Positions 11,470 through 25,228 of a DNA stretch of 64,000 nt are shown piece after piece (position 1 is the first letter of the stretch; each line of letters begins with the position of its first letter). The translations under genes and the position numbers were made by a program. A model generated the notes under the pieces. It worked only from the letters and a program-made list of their open reading frames with translations. It was not told the DNA's origin and ran no database searches. Location: the NCBI RefSeq assembly GCF_022201045.2, contig NC_068564.1, forward strand, positions 4,030,001-4,094,000. Reading direction: 5' to 3'. The DNA is from Citrus sinensis. Lineage: Eukaryota > Streptophyta > Magnoliopsida > Sapindales > Rutaceae.

Positions 11470-12440
11470 TTAGATGCCTTCACCTACTTTTGAAGGTAGT
11501 GGTGTTCCATTTTGAGCCCATAGTCTTTGACGTTCCTTTCCATCACAAAGAATTCTATGAAAAAATACATAACAAGTTCAGTAAATAAATCTTTTGGAGC
11601 AAAAACATATATTTAACAATTATCTTTTAAAAAAAGATTTAAAACCACAATACTAAACTGACACAGCTTCACATTGGAAAAAAAAAAAGAAACGAGATTC
11701 AGAATTATAAGCTAACAAGTTTTCAAAAGTTCATTCTCGATCCAAATGTTAAAATGCAAAAAATTCAGGCAAATTCCATTCCACCATCAGCTATGAATAC
11801 TTGGCTCCACCAAAAAGGATTAAATAGATTATACAGAACATCACTCACTTGGCTCCATACCAAAGCCTGGAAAAAAGAGTTCATCGCTCAAATTTACATC
11901 GGCCCGCATATGTTGTATTATATTATTTGGTGCTATATATATAAACATTGTTCATCTACTGACCTAACTTTTACCTTTAGGTAATGTTAGCTACACAATA
12001 CATGACCTTTGCACAATTAAATTTTTTTAAAAAAAAAATTATCGAACTCTGCTGCATTCGCATTCTAGAAAACTGATAGCTTATTTTGCATTTACATATG
12101 TACCAAAAAACAAATAAATAAAGGTTTTCCTACCTGACTTTGTTTTCTTTCTGGACTTTTCGTATCCCCTCATCTTGTTGTAATCCCTGCCCATATTTTT
12201 AACTCTGGTTAGTGAGAGTAAAACAATTTCAAATAATAATATTCTTATTTTTACACCTATAAATAAAGAAATAAAACTGCACTTGCTCGGCTGCAAATTC
12301 CTCGGGCGCATCCGAGTCATATGAAAATTTAGATTGTAAGCATAAGAGTCTGTCGGGCGTCAGCAGCTCTGTTGTGATGGGTGTGGCGGCAGTCGGCGGC
12401 TTCAAATTTGAGAGAGACGAAACCGAGAGGAATGGGTTAG
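11470..12440 (-). pseudogene. Multi-exon gene or relic of unknown function; 5' end unresolved
   Basis: Three minus-strand segments join in consistent phase. Segment A ends at 12283 and reads ...TELLTPDRLLCLQSKFSYD then SDAPEEFAAEQ before a GT donor. Exon B (12186-12134) reads GLQQDEGIRKVQKENKV. Exon C (11554-11488, or to the stop at 11470) reads RILCDGKERQRLWAQNGT then PLPSK. Phases 0, 2 and 0 fit, and all AG/GT borders are present, which is hard to get by chance. The acidic-then-basic composition suggests a small nuclear or nucleolar protein, but I do not recognise the family. Going upstream, segment A stays open to a stop near 12490 with no ATG. Either an upstream exon supplies the start or the gene is broken. 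Another open minus-strand stretch at about 12560-12690 could be that exon or debris. Confidence 0.42.
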
Positions 12441-14389
12441 GTTGTGGTTGTGTTAAAAGTGTTAGGGTCTGTTTTGTTTTGTGGCTTTAGAAAATTGGGA
12501 ATTTAAGGATCGGGTTTGGGTGTTTGGCTTTGAACCGTTTATGCTTTTTCCTTTTAATTATAAGGTATAACCCGATCGGCTTTAGTAAATTCAATCTCCA
12601 ACCTTCTTCGTGCTTTGGTAGTGCAAGAGGCTCTTTCAAACGGTCAACGACAGCCTTTGATTGACCTCCACCACTTGATTTCAGCTCGCAGGTCTAGGAT
12701 TTGCGTGCAGAGAAAGTGAGATACGGTAACGGCTAATGGCTGATACATACGACCATAATGGGCGTAGGAATGAAGATGGCGGCAACTGCTCGCTTGCTGG
12801 CTTGTGAGGGTTTGACGTGAGTGAGCGTGTTTGATGGTTTGGGGAGAGCGGCTAGGCTTTCCAAAGAAATGATATAATGTGAGTATTTATATTATTAGTA
12901 GAAATTGGAAAAAATATGAAAGTTTTCAAATTAATAAAAAAGGTAATAAAAGTTTGATGAATAATAAAACTTCCATAGATAGATTTATTGTGACCATTCA
13001 AAAATCTCAAAATTCATTTTTGTAATTTAGTAAATAATATTTTCATTTTTACCCGCCAAGATGAAGTTTTTTATGTGAAAATTATATATATAATTTTTGT
13101 GTTGATATAAAATTAATTTTTTACAACTATATTAATAATTTAATATAGATCGGATACATTACTCTATAAATCATTTGAGTTCAAAACAAAATAGTTGAAG
13201 TTTGAATCCATGGTAGCAAATTTAGTTGTTATTAAGCTATATTAAAAAAAAGTTATATTCAAATTCAATTCCTTTTACTATTAGAATAAAATTATATATA
13301 TTAAATTTAGTGAGAAGTACAACGAAAACATATTTCATGGCACATAAGATTATAACAAGCTCAACACACAAATAAAAATGGATTCATAAGATTATATTTC
13401 TCTCCAATAGCATAGAGATTTTCAAAAGTAAATTTAGTAAAACATACTACTTAATATGAAAATGGATTTATAATTTTTATATTTTTATATGTTTTTATAT
13501 AATTTTATTATTTTTAGTTGTTATATAAATTAACTTAATTTCAGAAAATATGGATATAAATGTAAGATTGAACAAATTTTGTGATACTTGCGCATCATCA
13601 ATATACAAAATTACAAATCATTTAACCATCTAGTGAGCGTAGTATTACTCAAATAATTTGATTTAATTTAGAAATATAATTGCCATGCTTAAATTATATA
13701 ATTATAAGTACAATATAATATAAAATTATTCAATATTAGTTGCATTCAAATTGTAATTATCCATGTCATATATCATTATGAATTTGATTAATGTTTAACA
13801 AAAAAAATTATTATAGCAAAAAAGATTAAATAAAGTAATTAATTTTACATTAGTTTGTATGAATTAATTTGCATAAGAGATTGTTTGTGAGTTTTATTTA
13901 AAAATATCAAATATTAGATGCTTTATATTTGTGGTATATATAAAACATATTAATGTTAGCCTCTAATAACAACAACAACAATATTATTCTCATTAGTACA
14001 TAAGTTACGTTTTTTTAAACCAAAATATCATTTAATTTATAAAATAATATTAATAAAATAAAATAATTATATTTTTAAATATAGTAGTCTAATTAATTTT
14101 ATTTAATTATATTTTTTTCATTAGTACATAATTAACTATATTAACTATGTTTTCCATGAATTAAAAGAAAAAAAGAAGTATTTTTTTTTTTAAAAGTTGA
14201 GGGGGCCTTTGATAGTTTAATAATTTGGAATGGATCTTCTTAATATTTACCTAAAATGAGGGATCGGTATGATAGTTACCTTTTAATTTTGGCCTCTCTA
14301 ACCAATTAAAACGATGGTACCGGTGGCCGGTTATGTGCTGAATTAAAAAAAAAAAAAAAAAAACGGCTGTATCTGTATTATAAGTGGAC
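12441..14389. other. Spacer between the unresolved gene and KARI
   Basis: Position 12560-12860 is GC-richer than its surroundings and may be decayed coding or promoter DNA. From 12880 to about 14200 the sequence is A+T-rich with no supportable gene. The last ~200 bases before KARI contain poly-A runs and are probably part of the KARI promoter region. Confidence 0.45.
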
Positions 14390-14421
14390 CCCATTGCTAG
14401 ATGAGTCCAAAAAAAAAAAAA

Positions 14422-14526
14422 ATGGGAGCGAATACGATCCCCAAAGTTAGGATTAGTCCATCGCCATCGTCCGAAACCCTAAAAGGAGATACTATAAAAG
14501 TTCACTTAACACTCACTGCTCGATGA
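14422..14526 (+). CDS. Upstream ORF (34 codons) made by the duplicated KARI start
   Basis: An ATG in copy 1 of the duplication opens a 34-codon frame ending TGA 15 bases before the KARI start. It includes SPSPSSETLKG, the same peptide as in the KARI transit sequence. It would matter only in transcripts beginning upstream of 14422; transcripts initiated from the TATA at 14493 would leave it out. Whether it is translated is unknown. Confidence 0.4.
   Translation: MGANTIPKVRISPSPSSETLKGDTIKVHLTLTAR
14493..14499 (+). promoter_or_regulatory. Candidate TATA box for KARI
   Basis: TATAAAA lies 43-49 bases before the KARI ATG. Usual spacing would put transcription start close to 14525, giving a very short 5' leader, so a start further upstream is also possible. 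Confidence 0.4.
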
Positions 14527-14541
14527 GTCAAAAAAAACAAA

Positions 14542-17748
<3,207 letters not shown>

Positions 17749-18393
17749 GTCCTGGTGAATCCTTAACTTTTTGTTTCTAGCCCAAAAAATAATTTCCCCT
17801 AGGGATATTGTAGATAGAGACTTTGCTTAGTCGTGTGAGTTGCTGCTTATTTATTTAGTTTTGCTGGGCGAGTGTTGCACTATGTCCGGTTTGGTTGAAG
17901 AAGACATGAGAATATGCTTTCTGGTTTTTGAATTTGGTGGAATAATAGTATGTTTCCGAGGAATGTGCTGACAGAATGTGTTGTTTTGATTTTATGGGCA
18001 TGTGTTAGGCCACTGAGCTATCTGATAAATTTAAAATGATAATTAAGTTTGTGCATCACCAGGCTTAAATATTTGAAAGGCAATGATAACAGTCTTTTAA
18101 GTGGCGTGTCTACACAATGTCTGTTAATTTGACATGTGTAGGCAATTTGTTGGTTACTGAGATAGGAACAAGTAACTGAAAGTGTCCAGGGAGATTTTAT
18201 ATGTATAACAATGACTTACCCTACACAGATAGCAATTTTGATATTAAGGAGTTAGACGGTTAGTTATAGGTCTTCACTTGCATTAACATCTCTTTGCTCC
18301 TCCCTATCCCTCTTTGTGATGATTCTTCACGCAAAATGCAAGGTAGCGCGACTAGCTAATGAGCACTCACCTCAAAACCAACAGCATAGACTA
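17749..18393. other. KARI 3' flank
   Basis: The first ~250 bases are T-rich and resemble a plant 3' UTR. The remainder is unassigned spacer. I saw no clear polyadenylation signal that decides an end. Confidence 0.4.
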
Positions 18394-18609
18394 AGGTTTT
18401 GGTATTGAGTTGGCTTAGATTTTAAGGCACAGCTGTAGTGAAAAAAAGAAATAATAGTATATGGTAAATATGATTTTTAAATAATAATTTTTGACAAATT
18501 TAGTGAAGGTATAATAAATTTCTTATCATGCAAGTGAAATCAAATCAATTTATCATTTAATCTATAGCAGGTAGTGTTTATTAAACACTCTTTAATTTCA
18601 AACGGGCTT
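18394..18609. mobile_element. Decayed MITE, same family as 53129-53400
   Basis: It shares the order of blocks seen at 53129-53400: a TTTTAAG...AGCT(G/A)T left part, then ATGGTAAATATGATTTTTAAATAATAATTTTTGACAAA-like core, then AAGTGAAATCA and a closing CAAACGG. The terminal inverted repeats are weak in this copy and no target duplication is certain. Confidence 0.5.
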
Positions 18610-19929
18610 AAAGTTCGTTATGGAACTATGAAGTGTACTATTAAAAACCCACAATCTTTAATATGTTGTCAAAAGCTATTATCAACTTTTATTTCATAAC
18701 CAAAGCTTTAATTTTAAAGAGTTATACATAATACAGCTAATGGAGGCTATGGCAAATCAACTGGCTTTATTTATTTCTTTTATACTAAAAAAAAAAAGCC
18801 TGAAGCAATGTATTTACAGGAGGTCACAGAACTGAGTTATCCATCTAGGCCGCATGGCTGGCTTTCTGTTTAGCATTGGCCGTTAAATATTACAATCTTC
18901 TTTTGAGGATGAAAATTTAGGTTTACTCCAATATTGCATCCTACAGTTATAATCCGAATCTTCACGTACTAGATTCAGCCCTTTTGCAAATATCATGACC
19001 AAGGCTCAAATGTTTATGCCATCTCTTCGATACTACTAGCTGCAACTTTTTGAGCAGCCCTCCTCATAGTCCACTGCCTGTGGCAAAGAATTCGGTCCCA
19101 TTCATTACATTATAATAATTTTCTTTTTTCGCTTGACTATTTTAAATATTGTAAAATATGACCACACAAAGGGATTGTTCCATAATATGGAAGTGATTTC
19201 TTGAGAATGCAATGCAATCCTAAACAAACCCACTAAACAACCAAAGCATCTGTCTCTTTCTCAACATTGTCGCTTAAAAAGCCCAACAGAAGACAAGAAC
19301 ACTGTGAAACAAAACCAGATCGCTTCTAAGTTTCAGTCAAAAATTTCACTGAGTGGTCGAAAAGGGTGACGTAATTAATTAATATTATGGGCACTGCAGA
19401 TCATGAAACAAGGTTGTCACAAGTTGTAGCATATTACAAATAAAATAAAACATGGTTTCCTAATTTAATACCGATTATTACACATCCATTAAGTAGAATT
19501 CATTCTCTAAAATTGACTCGTAAGGAGAATGGCCCAAATATTTATTTACTCACTCACCAACCCTTAAACAACTGAAACAGAATTTGCACATGAAGTTGTA
19601 TTCAGAACTTATCCGGATATAATATTAGAGAAATTGAACTAAAATATTGATAGAATATAACCTAACGATTATATCAAGACAATTTCTTATTTCGTTATAG
19701 CGTCGTGGATAATTAATCAAAATCCGATCCACCGATTGAAATTAGAATACAATTGGGCGGACTTCATGAAAGAGACATCGCATTCGATGTTTCAAGAGAC
19801 ATGAGAAATTTAAAAGTACTAAACACACAATTATTAACACATGACACAATAATCATATGTCTCTAAATAATTATTTGCAAACAATTAATAACATTAATTA
19901 ATTCAGTGAATATAGCCTTAACAAATTGA
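18610..19929. other. Intergenic spacer without recognisable genes
   Basis: No frame over ~60 codons with coding character was found. The part next to 19930 is presumably the 3' UTR of the minus-strand gene at 19930-20517. Confidence 0.45.
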
Positions 19930-20517
19930 TTAAGTTGGAGCAAGAAGAAGACAACTCCTATGCTCAACATAATTAAAACAACTAGAAAATTTAACAATCA
20001 CAAGACCCATCAAGGCCATGCCAATCACAACCCCAGCACCCATAACCCCAACATATTTCCCCAAAACCCCAATAATCACTCTTTTCTCTTCTTTCTTCTC
20101 CCCCACATTATTCACTTCTTCGTCCATCAACCCTTCATAAGACTTCGGAGATACGTCGCCGTCGCCGTCGCCGTCATCGTCATTAACACAAGACTCAGCG
20201 CATGAGCAAGTTGAAACGGGTGGTTCAAAATGTTCTACTACAGTCAAGGCTTTGTAGTTGTCCCATTCTTTGAATATGCTCTCAAGTTCCGCGAGCCTGC
20301 GAGCGATGTGCTGCAAGTGGTAGCGTTTCTTGGGGTTCGACGAAGTAATCTCAGCGGAAAGGAGTTTCCTGACGAACTCGAATCTTTGCTCGATGTCTTG
20401 GGCGTAGAGTTGGTGATTGTAGTTAGGGGTTTCCGGTGGGAGAGAGAGGAGTTCACTGAGTACTGATTCAAGTTCCTTGAGTTTCTTCTGAAGAATTGAG
20501 TATGATCGCTTTGTCAT
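19930..20517 (-). CDS. Uncharacterised plant protein with helical N-domain and C-terminal membrane segment
   Basis: A single exon of 195 codons starts MTKRSYSILQKKLKELESVL. The first ~95 residues are charged and helical with heptad-like leucines (LKELESVLSELL, ARRLAELESIFKEW), suggesting a coiled coil. A cysteine pair (CSCAESC) and an Asp/Gly run (DDDGDGDGD, from a GTC/GCC repeat at 20155-20185) follow. Residues ~145-172 form one hydrophobic, glycine-rich segment (GVMGAGVVIGMALMGLVIV), likely a membrane anchor, leaving a short basic tail. It resembles the small plant-only families listed as domains of unknown function (possibly DUF7610). I do not know its role. The sequence just upstream is duplicated at 2845-3378. 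Confidence 0.72.
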   Translation of the reverse strand: MTKRSYSILQKKLKELESVLSELLSLPPETPNYNHQLYAQDIEQRFEFVRKLLSAEITSSNPKKRYHLQHIARRLAELESIFKEWDNYKALTVVEHFEPPVSTCSCAESCVNDDDGDGDGDVSPKSYEGLMDEEVNNVGEKKEEKRVIIGVLGKYVGVMGAGVVIGMALMGLVIVKFSSCFNYVEHRSCLLLAPT

Positions 20518-20602
20518 CTTTTCTTCTTCTTATTTTCTTTTATTTTATTTTTAATGGAGTTTGATGAATTGCAAAGGGATTTTTTATGTTAAAAGTTTTA
20601 TT

Positions 20603-21126
20603 GTTTCTGCGATGGGGGGTGACGGTTACGCTTTGTGGAGGCTTTTGGGAGTTATTATTATCATCGATCATGTGGCGGTTGAGACGTCTCCCATGCAGCT
20701 CTACGGTGAATCTTGATGAAGTACCGAATAAAATAAATGCATTAACAATGTTATGAAATTGTACAAATGAATGTGCCTTTGTATAGATAGGCCCCATAAT
20801 CTAACTATCGACTGGAAAAAGAAAAAAAGCGACTAGAACAAGCAAGATCAATTCGACTTATCATATAAGCTAACTTAATTAAAAAAATAATTTAAGTACC
20901 TAAATTATATTTAACAAAGAAAGATGCAATTGCACTTTGAATACATTTTTCCTTTATTACACTGAAGTGTTTATGGAATTTGTATCTCTCATGATACGTA
21001 TAAAAGAGAAGCCGCCTGAGAAGAATAATGAAACTTAAATATCATGACATTACACCATATCAATTATCTAATTATAATGTAATTGCATTATGATTAATTA
21101 ATTGGCAGTCTAAAAAATAAATTTTG
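20603..21126 (-). repeat. Copy B of the ~530-bp dispersed duplication; upstream region of the 19930-20517 gene
   Basis: It is near-identical to 2845-3378. Because it lies immediately upstream of an apparently intact gene, this is the likelier source copy. Its right border is the shared AAATTTTGTAT, only 36 bases from an inverted-repeat element starting at 21162. Confidence 0.85.
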
Positions 21127-21161
21127 TATCATGTAATTTACAATATGATGCTTGTTTTTAA

Positions 21162-21892
21162 GGGAGATTGTCAATCTCCCCCTTGTAATTAATATATACA
21201 ATTTACCCCCTACTATTTTTATAATAGTCAATAATCCCCTGACAGCATAAGTTAATAATATTATTCTTATTTTTAAATACATTTTTATTTACATTTATTA
21301 TAAATTAAATAAATCATATGAATGGAAATTAAAATAAAGAAATTAAGTATTAAAAATAAGAAATATATCTTTTGATGTGAAAAAGATAATAATAAGATAT
21401 TTTTCTTGTACTTGTTTATTTTATAAACATTATCTTATAATAAATGTATAAGAAAATTATTATAAAATGATAAAAAATTATTATAAGAAAACTTGAATGA
21501 TAAATAAAAAATTATTATAAGAAAACTTGAATGATAAATAAAAAATATTATAAAAAAATATTAAAATATTTTTCTTGTGCTTTTTACATTTAATTTTAAA
21601 ATATAAAAAGTATGTATTATAAGAAAATGTTTACAAAATAAAAAGTACAAAAAAATTATTATTAATTTTTTTGTTCACATCAAAACATATTTTTTTATTT
21701 TTAATACTTAATTTTTTTATTTAGTTTCTATTCCCATGATTTATTTAATTTATAATAAATATAAATAAGTGTATTTGAAAACAACAGTAATATTGTAAAC
21801 TATGCAGTCAGGGAGTTATTGGTTATTATAAAAATAACAGACGGATAAATACTATATATTGATTACAGTAAAGAAAAAACTGACAATCTCCC
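21162..21892. mobile_element. Second Mutator-like MITE, 731 bp
   Basis: Inverted ends of about 130 bp start GGGAGATTGTCA and end TGACAATCTCCC. The arms also share TATTTTTATAATA, CCCTGAC(A/T)GCATA and TTTAAATACA-like blocks. Flanking 9-mers TGTTTTTAA (21153-21161) and TACTTTTAA (21893-21901) agree at seven of nine positions, fitting an aged 9-bp target duplication. The interior holds a ~35-bp tandem repeat (AAAAAATTATTATAAGAAAA type) and no transposase. Confidence 0.7.
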
Positions 21893-23672
21893 TACTTTTA
21901 AATATAACCGCAAGTAATATTAATATAGATTCGAAAAAGTCTAAAATACTTTTGATGTAGTAATATAATTATGTCATCATGATGTATGTGATTATAGTTG
22001 TTTATATATTCATTAATTGAAACGACCAATTTGTTTGTCAATTTTTTTAAAAAAAAAAAAAAAAAAAAAAACGAAATGACAATACTTCGTCAGACGTGAA
22101 TGAGTTGGTGAAATATTTAACTAATGCCAGAGAATTTAAAGTGCTAGTTTCTAGTGAAACAGTTGCCGTAAAGCCGATCGAACGGCTGGTTATTAAACTA
22201 ATTAAGCTTTCACCGTGTAATTTTGATATCTTGTTCCTAATTCATAGGCTGATTATTAAACAGTTGCATCCCAAAATTTTGTTAGCATGTTTGGAGGAGA
22301 TTGTGACATTTAATTCCATTTTCAATGGTTTGTCAAGTTCTTGTTTTGTTTTTTATTTTTAAATCTAAAGTGAGATCATACATAGGAATTTAAAATGTAG
22401 CTTGTTCATATGTTGTACAGCATATTGATTTACCTTTTGCCTTGATTTTTGTTATGGAGCTTTGTGCTTCTAAAAATTCATGGAGACAATCTTGAAGTGG
22501 TAGCTAGCTTAGCATTCCCTTGTCTTGTTCTTTACGAATATTAACCACTTTTCACTATATCCATGAATATCTGCAGCTAAAACTCATATAAAATGATGAT
22601 AATGAGTTATTTACTCCATTAATTACAAGAGTGCATAAGTCAAGTCTTTCTATTATATGATAAGATAATATTAGTAATTCACTTCGATCTTGTAAAAAAT
22701 TATCAACCATTCAATAAATAACATATCATTTGAGATGAAATTTAGGATTAAAAAAAAAACTTGGGATATATATATGCACTCATTATATGATTCTTGAAGA
22801 TGGCCATTAATTCTTCCATTTATCCTTTTTGGGTGATAGTCAAACTCCCTCTGCTTGGATTATATGTTAATTATAAAATGGGTAGGGCTAAACACTCTAT
22901 TACTTTATACACTCATGTACTAAAATTAAAAAAATTAAGTTTTACTTCCTACACTTTTTAAAATGTCAAAAAAGATCTTATTTAAACTAGTTAAATTAAT
23001 TTACTCCAAATACCAATCAAACTATTTATCCACAAAAGAGTTAACATCAATAGAATCAAATTAGGTTTTTTAAAAAAATCTTTATCATAAGTTTTTGTTT
23101 ATTAAAGAACACATTCGATGTTGGTTTTTACACCACAATTTTTTAACCTAACAATTGAAAAAAAAGAAAGGCCATTTGGCCAACCCAAAAAAAAAAAAAG
23201 AGAGAAGAAAGAAGTGGACGAAGAAAGAGACAAAAGAAAAGAAAGAGAATGATACAAAAAATCTTCTTCTTTTTTTAAAATAAAAAAGTAAAACTATGTT
23301 CAAAATATATTAAAAGTGTTGATTTGCTCATTGTTTGACTAAATATTGTTTAAGAGATTGGAAATAAAAATTTTAGGGTTTATGATAAGAGAATTATATA
23401 TTGAATAGTAATTATATTATGTTAGTTTATAAGAGAGAGTCAAAGTTTATGGGAAAATGAAAAAAAAAAAACACTTTGCATTAAGGCTTGATGCTTTTTT
23501 TTCCGTCTATTTCCTTTGCTAATACATGTAGTTGTAAACAAAGAACAAATTATAAAATCATACTTCAAATTGAAAGTCATATATATTGAAGTCATTAATT
23601 AATTGGCAACAACCAATTATATTACATATAAATATTTCTGCTTTCAATCACAATCGAAGCATATATATCTGG
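21893..23672. other. A+T-rich spacer with a MITE fragment
   Basis: A poly-A run lies near 22050-22070. An 88-codon plus frame at 22096-22362 has no recognisable product. Position 22660-22755 resembles the middle of the MITEs at 27196 and 58726 (AATTCACTTCGATCTTGTAAAAAATT type). The rest contains purine-rich stretches and no supportable gene. Confidence 0.45.
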
Positions 23673-24378
23673 CTAGGGTTTGCTATTGTGAATGGGTGGT
23701 GTCTGATGAGGTGGCTCATAATCCGTCGCTGCAGCTACATCTTCTTCAGCTTTGTTATTGTTCGTTTCTATAGCTCGCCTTCTAGATCCCTACATAATTA
23801 TGTAACAATTAGGGATATATTTACTTGGTTAGCCCTTTGTTACTTTTAATGTTCATATAGTATTTTACCATGCCTGTCTTCATTATGTGTGTCTGTAATC
23901 TATTCACAATTGTAATATTGATCACTGTAAACTACTTTATACGCAGTGTGGATCATCAGCGTTTCTTTTAATCTACACTAGCATTTTTCTTCCAATTAGT
24001 TATTATTAAACGACACTTTATTATCTCAAGTATAGCTCATGCATGCATATAAATTTGCTATCAGAATCATGCACAGTCCAAAGATTTGTTCTTGTCACTC
24101 TCATTACAGATGAAAATGTGGCTTGTTGATGATCAATGTTGACTGATGAATTGATATATAGTTAATGAGGTTCTTAAGGCTGTTCCTTTAGTATTCTTTT
24201 AATTAAGTCGTAACATTGCTTTATTTCATATAACAGATTTACATGTATATATTAAGAGAAAAATGATGTATATATCATGCATTTACCTCTAAAAATCTTG
24301 TTGCCTTAAGCAAACCCACATGACTAGAGGACTCAAATTTCTCACTTCCTGCATGTTTCATCTCTATCAATGAACTCT
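23673..24378 (-). CDS. RGF/GOLVEN/CLEL peptide module 2 (mature-peptide exons; signal exon not found nearby)
   Basis: RGF/GLV/CLEL genes encode secreted, tyrosine-sulfated peptides that control root meristem activity and gravitropism (family knowledge). Two minus-strand exons join in phase 0. The first, 24378-24291, reads SSLIEMKHAGSEKFESSSHV and on to KATRFLE. The second, 23789-23673, reads GSRRRAIETNNNKAEEDVAA and ends in DYEPPHQTPPIHN-SKP and a stop. DYEPPHQTPPIHN has the family's DY, P and PPIHN positions. Unusually, three residues follow the final N, where the family normally ends. In the ~320 bp between this module and the upstream one I see no good signal-peptide exon. A short MKYIINSIFFVLL frame is cut by a stop. 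Either it borrows the signal exon at 25106-25228 or its 5' end is broken. Confidence 0.7.
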
Positions 24379-24701
24379 GCTAACAACAATAATAATAATA
24401 AAGCTATAACAATACAAAGAATATCGAGTTTATAATATACTTCATTATTAATTAATTTAGCCGGCTGGTGGTTTAATTTTCAATCTAGGATAACAATGAA
24501 TTGTACATGCTAGGTGGAGCAAATATACAGAGTCCAAGGAACTTATAAAGACTCTTGATGGCTGCACATGAATCATAAATTAGTCAAAAAGGATTGAGGA
24601 TATTTGATATGTTAGCTAGCAGCTGATCAAAATGAAAATTAATTATAAGAGCAAAGTATATATAGATAGCAGAGCAAAAATGATGATGGCACCATCAATA
24701 T

Positions 24702-25228
24702 TTAATTATGAGAAGGAGTACGCGTTCTCGGTTTAGAATAATCTGAGAAAAATCCTGGAGGTTTGCTTGCATGATTATTATTATTATTATTATTATTCTT
24801 GACAGGCACATGCCAAGAGACCGAAACATGACCTGATAATAATAATAATGCCGCCTTTGAGTCATCCTTCTGTTCTTGATGAGTAATTGCACTGCCTTTA
24901 TTGCTCCTGTTGATAATAATTCCATCTCCATTTCTTCCTCTTTCGCTGGCATTCTTTAAGTCCAATACCTTAACCTCGTCACACCCCTTCGCAAGAAATT
25001 AATCCCAAAAGACAAAAATTATTGAAACTCATAAAGAAAAACTATGGATATTAGTCTAAAAATTTCGTATTCGTACATATCACAGACACACGCGCACACA
25101 CCAACCTTGCCACAAAAGTGGAGTCGTTTAGCGGCAGATTCGTTATTGATGACTCCCAAATGGCGAGCACTGCACGCATGCATGGACACAAACAAGAAGA
25201 AGATCAAAAGAGAGAATATTGCGGACAT
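24702..25228 (-). CDS. RGF/GOLVEN/CLEL secreted peptide precursor (module 1)
   Basis: Exon 1 (25228-25106, 41 codons) starts MSAIFSLLIFFLFVSMHACS, a clear signal peptide, and ends in phase 0 at an AAG|GT donor. Exon 2 (24986-24702) follows an AG acceptor, reads GCDEVKVLDLKNASERGR, and ends FFSDYSKPRTRTPSHN-stop. The total is 135 residues, normal for the family. DYSKPRTRTPSHN keeps the sulfatable DY and the terminal HN; the usual PP is TP here. An Asn run upstream of the peptide is encoded by an (ATT)n microsatellite at 24772-24798. A TATATA-like element on the minus strand near 25400 could be the core promoter. Confidence 0.83.

Noticed and set aside
24402..24450. Short MKYIINSIFFVLL frame as signal exon of RGF module 2
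   Set aside because: It meets a stop at once, and the intron needed to avoid it would be under 50 bases, too short for plant splicing.
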